A stretch of 6,291 nucleotides of DNA. Origin: Bacteroidales bacterium. Its GTDB lineage: Bacteria > Bacteroidota > Bacteroidia > Bacteroidales > Muribaculaceae. The stretch is taken from assembly GCA_004554255.1 (NCBI GenBank), contig SFNC01000108.1:1-6291 (forward strand). Reading direction: 5' to 3'. The position numbers and the translations under genes were made by a program. The notes under the pieces are model-generated. The model saw nothing but the letters and a program-made list of their open reading frames with translations, was not told the origin of the DNA and made no database searches. Shown piece after piece: positions 1 to 5,165 of the stretch. How positions within the stretch are numbered: the first letter of the stretch is position 1; every line of letters begins with the position of its first letter.

Positions 1-119
1 TGCAAGTCGCTGTAATAAATATACTCGCCCTTAAGTGGGACGAAATTAGTAGCCTTATCCCAGTTGGCTTCTGTATCCGTTTTCTGCTGAATACGGGTAG
101 TTAATTTCTTTTCTGACAT
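1..119 (-). CDS. Mtd_N-like tail protein, 5' part only
   Basis: Only the first 39 codons are in the window; the gene runs off the left edge. The start is ATG at 119-117, preceded by a strong GGAGGAG Shine-Dalgarno with a 7-nt spacer. The peptide begins MSEKKLTTRIQQKTDTEANW and continues to ...VPLKGEYIYYSDL. The pattern (K/R)-I-Q-x-K-x-D-T-x-A-N-W followed about 10 residues later by a Gly-Glu is the same as at the N-termini of the 576-aa and 373-aa proteins in this window. It matches what I know of the N-terminal domain of the major tropism determinant of Bordetella phage BPP-1 and related fibre proteins. By analogy it would be the virion-attachment end of another receptor-binding or fibre protein. 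The function of the missing C-terminal part cannot be judged. A 237-nt gap separates it from the upstream fibre gene. Confidence 0.8.
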   Translation of the reverse strand, partial: MSEKKLTTRIQQKTDTEANWDKATNFVPLKGEYIYYSDL

Positions 120-126
120 ATGTTAT

Positions 127-133
127 CTCCTCC
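127..133 (-). promoter_or_regulatory. Ribosome binding site of the left-edge gene
   Basis: The minus strand reads GGAGGAG, then 7 nt, then ATG at 119-117. It supports translation of a gene of which only 39 codons are visible. The site overlaps the last codons of a 31-codon open frame (218-123) that I do not call as a gene. Confidence 0.85.
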
Positions 134-250
134 ATTTGTCCTTTTCAAAACTTGCAGAGATTGCCGCCGCCATCATTCCAGGCGGCGAAGTGATGTTTGC
201 AATCCATCGCCCTCTCATCGAAACGATCCAAAGAACATTGGATCGCAAAT

Positions 251-279
251 ATCTTAGAAAAATTCAAAACGGAAGTAAA
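251..279 (-). promoter_or_regulatory. Weak candidate promoter for the left-edge gene
   Basis: On the minus strand, TTTACT (279-274) and TAAGAT (256-251) are separated by exactly 17 nt. Each matches the sigma-70/sigma-A consensus at 4 of 6 positions. The pair begins just downstream of the terminator-like hairpin at 280-305 and lies upstream of the left-edge gene, where a restart of transcription would make sense. The match is weak, the region is AT-rich, and the -35 overlaps the U-rich tail of the hairpin, so chance is quite possible. Confidence 0.22.
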
Positions 280-305
280 GGGGGCTCGGGAATATCCGCG
301 CCCCC
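271..305 (-). terminator. Candidate intrinsic terminator after the 576-aa fibre gene
   Basis: On the minus strand GGGGGC (305-300) pairs with GCCCCC (285-280). One A/G mismatch follows, then a 3-bp CGG/CCG inner stem and a 6-nt loop. The stem is followed by UUUACUU, an interrupted U tract. It begins about 50 nt after the stop codon of the 576-aa gene. Stem strength is good and the U tract is poor, so it may be only a partial terminator or an mRNA-stabilising hairpin. Confidence 0.45.
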
Positions 306-356
306 AAAACTTCTTCTATTTCATTCCAACTCAAATAAAATCGGGATTTTATTAGC

Positions 357-2087
357 TTATGCCGTTGGAGCTCCGCCGCAATCGAAGACGAAGGTGCAAT
401 TGTCATCGAATCCAACGGTTGGACTCACCGAAGCGGTGCCGCTGATCTTCAATCCGGTGCCGGCCGCGACAGACGTGACGGTGCCCGTATTATCGACGCC
501 GCTGTGTGTCTTGATCTGCGCTTCCGCAAGGGTCTTGATATCCGCGTCGGACTTGCCGGAGATGGTGATAGTTTTATTCGCCGTGTCCGCGCTCACCGAG
601 ATATTGGTGCCGCCCGCGATCTTGACGGTATCGTTGGGTCCGAATCCCGTAGTTCCAACCGCGACCTTTTGATTGCTGTTGTCGATCGTCGGCTTATTCG
701 TCAAGTCGTTGTAGCTTCCCGACGTGGCGACAGTCGCCAAACCGCTCACCAAGGAAGCGGCGAGCTTGTTGCTGGCCGTGATCTTGTCCTGCTTGCCATT
801 CCAGGTGCTTGCGCTCGCGATGCGGGCGTCTGGCAATGTCCCTGAAGTGATCTTCGTGGCATCGAGATTCGGGATGTCGGAAGCGGAAAGGCTCGAGCTT
901 CCGGTGACCAAACCTTTGCTGTCATAGGAGATCTTGGTCCCCGTGCCAGCGGTGATGACCGCGTTCTTGGCGACATAGTAGCCGTCGGCCGTGCTCTTCG
1001 TCAAATGAGTTCCCTCATCGCCGAGCTCGACCCATGACTTGGTAGATCCGGATACCAAGCAGATGTATTCTTTCGTGCCAACGATGATAAGGTCACCGTT
1101 GCTATAAGACGACGCTGCCGGCAACGTGTCCAATTTGCCTTTGAAGGTGACCCCGGATTTCATCGCCTCCTGAAGGGCGGAAATCGCCGAGGCGTTTGCC
1201 GAGACCTTCGCGTCATTGGCGGTTTTATAGCTATTCAAAGAAGCCGCAGCATCAGTGCCTGCTTTCTTTGCGTCCGCAATAGCTGCGTCATTCGTGGTTT
1301 TGAATGTGTCAAAATCAGCCTTCGGAAGAGCGTTGTCCGCCTTAGTGCCTTGCGCGGCAGTAGCATAAGCGCTGGATTCTGTATAAGCCGCACTCTTGAG
1401 CCCTCTGACGGCGACATTATCAGTGGCCGTGCCACCAACGGTAATCTTCAAGGTGCCGTTGTTGGTGCCGGTCGCCAAAACAACCGATTGATGAGATTGA
1501 AGCGCAGTATCAGCCTTGCCTAAAGAAGCCTGAACCCCAGAAGCAAGATCGGTTTTTGGAATTCCGCCTTCGGGCTTGGAATATTTGCCATTAACCCTAT
1601 CAGAAAGCTCTTTTAAAGCCTCATTGACGGTTGTGGCCGTGATCCCAGTGATGCTGACCGCTTTGTCTTGCTTACCGGAAACATCGGTGATGACTGTCCC
1701 GAGATCAACTACTCCAGAAGTTCCCTTCGAGACACCGTTCATCTTGATACCAGTGATGGTACCTGTTCTCTTCAAGCCAGGGAAGGCTGTCTCATTCACG
1801 CCGACTTCAGAAGCCGTGTAAGATGGCTTGTTGGCCGCCTTAGCCCAAGCGTAAACATCTGCCGCGAGAGCAGATCCCCATTTGAGCGCCCCCCATGTTG
1901 TAGTGCCGTCTCCAACCTTGAATAATACGGTCGGGGCAGTCGTGGCCGTCGCGTCACCCGTCGGGATTTCGACGAAGCAGACTTCACCTTTGTTGGGAAC
2001 AAAAGTGCTAGCCACGGCATTCCAATTGGCCAGAGTATCGTATTTCAACTGAATTCTGGTTTTTAATGTTTTTGTGGTTTCTGCCAT
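357..2087 (-). CDS. Tail fibre protein with Mtd_N-like N-terminus (576 aa)
   Basis: A probable trimeric phage tail fibre or receptor-binding protein. Residues 1-75 are Mtd_N-like: RIQLKYDTLANW at 11-22, then KGEVCF and LFKVGDGTTTWGAL at 55-68, with an insertion relative to the 373-aa paralogue. Fibre motifs follow: AWAKAANKPSYTASEVG (80-96), IPKTDLASGVQASLGKADTA (176-195), a probable coiled coil at about 258-310, the module ending in SWVELGDEGTHLTK (351-364), IPNLDATKITSGTLPDARI (405-423), SGSYNDLTNKPTI (456-468) and TGTVTSVAAGTGLKISG (534-550). These short repeats are widespread in fibre proteins of gut phages and prophages. The end, DNCTFVFDCGGAPTA, is a beta strand plus Gly-Gly tail also seen in two neighbours. 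No lectin, lyase or peptidase motif was seen, so the receptor is unknown. The start is set by AAAGGAGAA 9 nt upstream; a terminator-like hairpin separates it from the preceding gene. Confidence 0.88.
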   Translation of the reverse strand: MAETTKTLKTRIQLKYDTLANWNAVASTFVPNKGEVCFVEIPTGDATATTAPTVLFKVGDGTTTWGALKWGSALAADVYAWAKAANKPSYTASEVGVNETAFPGLKRTGTITGIKMNGVSKGTSGVVDLGTVITDVSGKQDKAVSITGITATTVNEALKELSDRVNGKYSKPEGGIPKTDLASGVQASLGKADTALQSHQSVVLATGTNNGTLKITVGGTATDNVAVRGLKSAAYTESSAYATAAQGTKADNALPKADFDTFKTTNDAAIADAKKAGTDAAASLNSYKTANDAKVSANASAISALQEAMKSGVTFKGKLDTLPAASSYSNGDLIIVGTKEYICLVSGSTKSWVELGDEGTHLTKSTADGYYVAKNAVITAGTGTKISYDSKGLVTGSSSLSASDIPNLDATKITSGTLPDARIASASTWNGKQDKITASNKLAASLVSGLATVATSGSYNDLTNKPTIDNSNQKVAVGTTGFGPNDTVKIAGGTNISVSADTANKTITISGKSDADIKTLAEAQIKTHSGVDNTGTVTSVAAGTGLKISGTASVSPTVGFDDNCTFVFDCGGAPTA

Positions 2088-2094
2088 ATAATAA

Positions 2095-2103
2095 TTCTCC
2101 TTT
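2095..2103 (-). promoter_or_regulatory. Ribosome binding site of the 576-aa fibre gene
   Basis: The minus strand reads AAAGGAGAA; its GGAG core lies 9 nt before ATG 2087-2085. It sits 5 nt beyond the U run of the terminator-like hairpin at 2109-2135, so a transcript reading through would carry that hairpin close to the ribosome binding site. Confidence 0.8.
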
Positions 2104-2108
2104 ATTCG

Positions 2109-2135
2109 AAAAGGGAGAGGCTTCGCGCCCCTCCC
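2109..2135 (-). terminator. Intrinsic terminator or attenuator between the two large fibre genes
   Basis: On the minus strand GGGAGGGGC (2135-2127) pairs with GCCUCUCCC (2121-2113). The 9-bp stem has a single G-U wobble and a 5-nt loop, and is followed directly by UUUU (2112-2109). It lies 18 nt after the stop of the 610-aa gene. The wobble pair falls on the minus strand only, so the structure is better in the direction of transcription. The U run is only four long, so termination is probably partial, which would lower expression of the downstream fibre relative to the upstream one. Confidence 0.6.
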
Positions 2136-2153
2136 CCGTTTGGTTGCCTTTTA

Positions 2154-3986
2154 TTATTCGGCAGCGGTGCCTCCGTCGAGGACAAGCGTCTTCGCGCCTT
2201 GCTTGAGCAAGTCGGTGGAGACTTCCTTGATGCTGAACGCATGATTCGAATCCATCTCCAAGCCGCCGTTTTCCTTCGCGGAATAAACTACGGCCGCAGG
2301 AATGTCGACGTAGGCTTTGCCTTCTTCGTCGAGCTTGAGCGCCGATTCGTTGGCGCCGGCCGCGTGGCCGATCTTGATTCCGCCGAGGGCCGCTTCGGTC
2401 GCCTGCGGGATCTCGGTCAAAGCGCCGAGGTCGGCCGCGGTGACTTCGACGGCTTCGGAGCCGTTGTAGACCTTTCCGCCGACGGTGAGGGCGTTCGCCA
2501 CCTTGTCCGCGGTTGCGGCGGAAGCGACGGTTCCTTCGATCTGAGTGGATTTGATTTTCGCGGAAGCGATTGCTGCGGAAACCTGTTCCGCAGTCTGTTT
2601 CGTATCAAGCGCAGCCTGCAATCCCGTGACCTTCGCGATGGCGATGGCGGGAATTGTTTCTGCGTCAACGGATAATTCGTTTGCTTCGGAGAGAGCCAAG
2701 CCAGCGCCGACGGATTTGATGACGGCGTTGTCCTGAATGCCTTCCATCTTGGCGATGAGGGCGTCGGAGACGAGGCTCTTGCCCTCAACTTTATCGACCT
2801 TCTTGCCAAGCTTGGTATCGACGTCTGCGGTCTTCGCGTAGTCGGCGAGATCCTTGGCCTCGAGCTTTTTGGCGAGCTCGGCGTTGAGCGCTTCGGTCGT
2901 GGTGTAGGCCTTGAGGGCTTCCGCGATTTTCGCGTCAGCATTTGTGCCAGCGGTCTCGATAGCTTCGCCCTTCGCGGTTCCGATAGCGGCGGTTAATTCA
3001 GTTTTTGCACTTCCAATATCGGCCGCCACTTGTGTTTTGGTCGCATAGGTTTCAGCCGCTTCGGTTTTGGTGAGGTGGCTTCCCTCGTCGCCGAGTTCAA
3101 CCCACTTCGCACCATCATAGACGTATTCCTTCTTCCCAAATAAGCAAACGTCGCCGGAGGCGAAGTTGTCTTTGCCTTCAATCGTGGCGCCGGCTGCTAG
3201 GGTCGGGTCGGTCGTGGACGTGCCGACGAAGTGCATCGCGCCGGTAAGACCAACAATCTTCGTCTTAAGATCCGCAATGTCAGTGCCGTGGGTCTCGATT
3301 GTTCCCTCAGCAGTCGTGAGTCTTGTTCCAAGCCCAGCGATGGCATCGGCATTTGCCTTTTCGGCTTTGCTTGCTCTGTCGGCTTCGGCTGCCACCTTAG
3401 CTTCGATGCCGTCGACGATAGCTTTAGAAGCATCGTCATAATTGTTGTCGGAGAGGACTTTGTCTCCGTCTTTCTTAACATATCCAGAAAGATCGATGTT
3501 GACCTTCTTATCGGTAACCCCAAGGTCGACTCCGTCAACCTGGACGCCTTCGATAACGTTGACCTGGGCTCCTTCCGCGACCCCTTTAAGCTTCGCGAAA
3601 TCACCTTTAGACATGAAACCGTCATGGTTTTCATCAGCGAGGATCAACTTGCCGTTGATTTCAGAGATGCTGTTCTGTAGCGCGGTGATCCTCTCCCCGA
3701 GTTCGTCGGCGGAAGTCGCCTGTCCGAATTTCGTGAGTGTCGCGTTGCCAACAACACCAGTAATCTGATAAAGAGCGATGCCCTTGTCAGCCGCATCGGT
3801 CTTATCGTTCACAATGATGAGCTGGCCGAGGTAGTAGGCGCTGTCAGAGCTGCCGACTTCGGCCGCTCCCCTAACTGCCGCCAAAGCTTCGGCATAGCTC
3901 TCAAAATAGCTGTTCGCATCAAGCGGGAACGCGGAGGTTCTGTTGAAGCCAACAGCGAAATTTAATTTACCAAATTCCATTGCCAT
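2154..3986 (-). CDS. Coiled-coil tail fibre or baseplate protein (610 aa)
   Basis: A long, Ala/Lys-rich, repetitive protein expected to form a trimeric shaft in the virion. Residues 1-90 form a distinct N-terminal domain (MAMEFGKLNFAVGFNRTSAF...) unlike the Mtd_N-like caps of its neighbours. Next are DENHDGFMSKGDFAKLKGV (118-136) and GAQVNVIEGVQVDG (139-152), a motif common in phage fibres. A likely coiled coil spans 185-245 (ASKAIVDGIEAKVAAEADRA...). GLTGAMHFVG to WVELGDEGSHLTK (246-307) is shared with the 576-aa protein. A second helical, Ala/Thr/Lys-rich stretch spans about 308-395, and repeats such as GLQAALDTKQTAEQV follow. The C-terminus (532-610: ALGGIKIG..., EGKAYVDIPAA, TLVLDGGTAAE) resembles the end of the 257-aa protein. 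No enzyme motif was seen. It lies 18 nt downstream of the 373-aa gene, so the two are probably co-transcribed. The start at 3986 fits an AAGGAGG site with a 9-nt spacer better than the in-frame ATG two codons later. Confidence 0.87.
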   Translation of the reverse strand: MAMEFGKLNFAVGFNRTSAFPLDANSYFESYAEALAAVRGAAEVGSSDSAYYLGQLIIVNDKTDAADKGIALYQITGVVGNATLTKFGQATSADELGERITALQNSISEINGKLILADENHDGFMSKGDFAKLKGVAEGAQVNVIEGVQVDGVDLGVTDKKVNIDLSGYVKKDGDKVLSDNNYDDASKAIVDGIEAKVAAEADRASKAEKANADAIAGLGTRLTTAEGTIETHGTDIADLKTKIVGLTGAMHFVGTSTTDPTLAAGATIEGKDNFASGDVCLFGKKEYVYDGAKWVELGDEGSHLTKTEAAETYATKTQVAADIGSAKTELTAAIGTAKGEAIETAGTNADAKIAEALKAYTTTEALNAELAKKLEAKDLADYAKTADVDTKLGKKVDKVEGKSLVSDALIAKMEGIQDNAVIKSVGAGLALSEANELSVDAETIPAIAIAKVTGLQAALDTKQTAEQVSAAIASAKIKSTQIEGTVASAATADKVANALTVGGKVYNGSEAVEVTAADLGALTEIPQATEAALGGIKIGHAAGANESALKLDEEGKAYVDIPAAVVYSAKENGGLEMDSNHAFSIKEVSTDLLKQGAKTLVLDGGTAAE

Positions 3987-3995
3987 GTTTCAATT

Positions 3996-4002
3996 CCTCC
4001 TT
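3996..4002 (-). promoter_or_regulatory. Ribosome binding site deciding the start of the 610-aa gene
   Basis: AAGGAGG on the minus strand lies 9 nt before ATG 3986-3984 and 15 nt before the second in-frame ATG at 3980-3978. Spacing favours the upstream ATG, giving MAMEF rather than MEF. The site fills most of the 18-nt gap after the stop codon of the preceding gene, which suggests translational coupling. Confidence 0.85.
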
Positions 4003-4004
4003 CA

Positions 4005-5126
4005 TTAAGCCACTGTAAAATGCCATTTATTAGCTTTGTCGCAAGCAGCTGCATTGTCTTTGTAATAAACGTTATAGGACCTTGCTTCATATCCATTAGC
4101 ACCTTCGACATCGACAGTAATGTGAGTGAACGCACTAAACGCTTCGGCGTTCAATCCGTTGACGTCTTTGATGGACGTGATTGTGCGAGGCGCCGGAACG
4201 GCGATGATAACTCTCATGTCACCAACGCTTTCTTGCGCGTCGCCAGTGTTTCCAGCAGCGATACGTCCATTCTTCTTGCCAGCCAAGCCACGGATAATGG
4301 CACTGGTTGGAGTTCCTTCCTTGGATTCGACTCCGCCCCAGAAGCTGTTGCGGTAGCCGGAGATTGAACCGGACGTAGCAGTCTTGGACCCTGCTGCGAT
4401 AGCGAGGCTCGGGACTTCAGTGCCAAGGTTGTTTTTCGGATTAACGCCTGCACCATAGGTGATGGTCGCATTCAATTTGTAATTGGTTGCATCAGTGACT
4501 TGTATCTCATCGAACTGGCCAGTCGCGGTCGTGAGCGTCTTAGTGCCGTTGGTGACGGAATAGGTTTCGGCAGTAATGCCAGTCGCCGGACCATACTGAT
4601 AAGAACCGGCGCTAAGAGAAGCGGTGTAAGACGGGGTTTTCTTCGTGCCGACTTCATATGCACCCACCTCATTCAATTTTAAAGAAGCGGCAGGTTGGGT
4701 GACGGAAGGGTTCTTCGCCTGCGCGAACAACGCGCTGAGGAACTCCCTGAGTGTCTTGTCCCTCGCAGAGACTGTGGTACTGCCGCTGCTAGGAATCGTC
4801 ACAGTTCCGACGGGAGCAGTAAAGACAAAATCATCACTCATCTGGACAGTGGTGTCAAGAAGTTTGCCCTTGGTAAGGACTAATTCTCCGGCGGCGTTGA
4901 CTTCAGCGCCGACGATGACGTCGCCTTCTCCAACAACCTTGATCTGAGTGCCAGCGTAAGGGAGCTCGGACCAAGCCTTTGTCCCATCGCCGAATTTAAA
5001 CTTGTTAGTGTCAGTCTCAACACCGCACTCACCGGCGAGGAGAACGACGTCTTCGTGAAGCTTCCAATTCGCCGCGGTATCGTGACGGAGCTGGATCTTC
5101 ATCTTCAAAATGTTGCTTTCAGCCAT
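4005..5126 (-). CDS. Mtd_N-like phage structural protein (373 aa)
   Basis: A probable tail-tip or fibre-associated structural protein. Residues 8-58 are the clearest Mtd_N-like domain here: KMKIQLRHDTAANW, AGECGVETDTNKFKFGDGTKAW, then ELPYAG. This is the usual form in phage fibre proteins and recalls the cap of the Bordetella phage tropism determinant. The rest is beta-rich, low in charged residues and not repetitive: TAPVGTVTIP (103-112), DKTLREFLSALFAQAKNPSV (123-142), SYTASLSAGSYQYGPATGIT (166-185), SGYRNSFWGG (256-265), IIRGL (277-281) and MRVIIAVPAP (304-313), ending YNVYYKDNAAACDKANKWHF. I recognise this body as a conserved protein type of gut phages of Gram-positive bacteria, from memory and not by search; I know no experimentally assigned role. 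No C-type-lectin variable region is visible. The start is fixed by GGAGG at 5137-5133 with a 6-nt spacer. Confidence 0.82.
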   Translation of the reverse strand: MAESNILKMKIQLRHDTAANWKLHEDVVLLAGECGVETDTNKFKFGDGTKAWSELPYAGTQIKVVGEGDVIVGAEVNAAGELVLTKGKLLDTTVQMSDDFVFTAPVGTVTIPSSGSTTVSARDKTLREFLSALFAQAKNPSVTQPAASLKLNEVGAYEVGTKKTPSYTASLSAGSYQYGPATGITAETYSVTNGTKTLTTATGQFDEIQVTDATNYKLNATITYGAGVNPKNNLGTEVPSLAIAAGSKTATSGSISGYRNSFWGGVESKEGTPTSAIIRGLAGKKNGRIAAGNTGDAQESVGDMRVIIAVPAPRTITSIKDVNGLNAEAFSAFTHITVDVEGANGYEARSYNVYYKDNAAACDKANKWHFTVA

Positions 5127-5132
5127 AGATTT

Positions 5133-5137
5133 CCTCC
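5133..5137 (-). promoter_or_regulatory. Ribosome binding site of the 373-aa gene
   Basis: GGAGGAAA on the minus strand; the GGAGG core lies 6 nt before ATG 5126-5124. The gap to the preceding stop codon is 39 nt, with no clear promoter, consistent with co-transcription with the 257-aa gene. Confidence 0.82.
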
Positions 5138-5165
5138 ATTAAAAGCATGCCTTGTAACGAACGGG

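Larger units (their letters stand above)
120..356. other. 237-nt intergenic region rich in inverted repeats
   Basis: This is the longest gap in the window and separates the 576-aa fibre gene from the left-edge gene. It holds four inverted repeats: an AT-rich 8-bp stem at 334-353 (loop CGGG on the plus strand), the GC-rich terminator-like hairpin at 280-305, a perfect 8-bp stem at 224-245 (CGATCCAA/TTGGATCG, 6-nt loop), and a perfect 7-bp GC stem at 165-187 (9-nt loop). Only the second has anything like a U tract. Minus-strand open frames here are short (31 codons at 218-123 and 20 codons at 207-145) and lack convincing ribosome binding sites. No RNA gene is recognised. Confidence 0.7.

Noticed and set aside
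165..187. 7-bp GC hairpin considered as a terminator
   Set aside because: A perfect stem, but followed on neither strand by a U run; kept only as part of the inverted-repeat cluster.
123..218. 31-codon minus-strand open frame MRGRWIANITSPPG...
   Set aside because: No usable Shine-Dalgarno, no recognisable motif, and its end overlaps the ribosome binding site of the next gene; most likely chance.
136..672. 178-codon plus-strand open frame spanning the gap and the 3' end of the 576-aa gene
   Set aside because: It runs antisense through a strongly supported fibre gene, lacks a good ribosome binding site and is rich in Pro/Val/Ala, as expected from antisense reading of that repetitive coding sequence.
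2417..2941. 174-codon minus-strand open frame inside the 610-aa gene
   Set aside because: It is an out-of-frame reading of the Ala/Lys-rich coding sequence, giving a Ser/Arg/Pro-rich peptide with no family resemblance and no start signal.
3197..3634. 145-codon minus-strand open frame inside the 610-aa gene
   Set aside because: Another frame-shifted shadow; the correct frame is continuous, with recognisable fibre motifs on both sides, so there is no sign of a frameshifted gene or programmed slippage.
1..5126. Diversity-generating retroelement suggested by Mtd-like N-termini
   Set aside because: No reverse transcriptase, accessory gene, template repeat or C-type-lectin variable region with adenine-directed variation is visible. 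The Mtd_N-like cap is also common in fibres without such a system. The missing part of the left-edge gene could still carry one.
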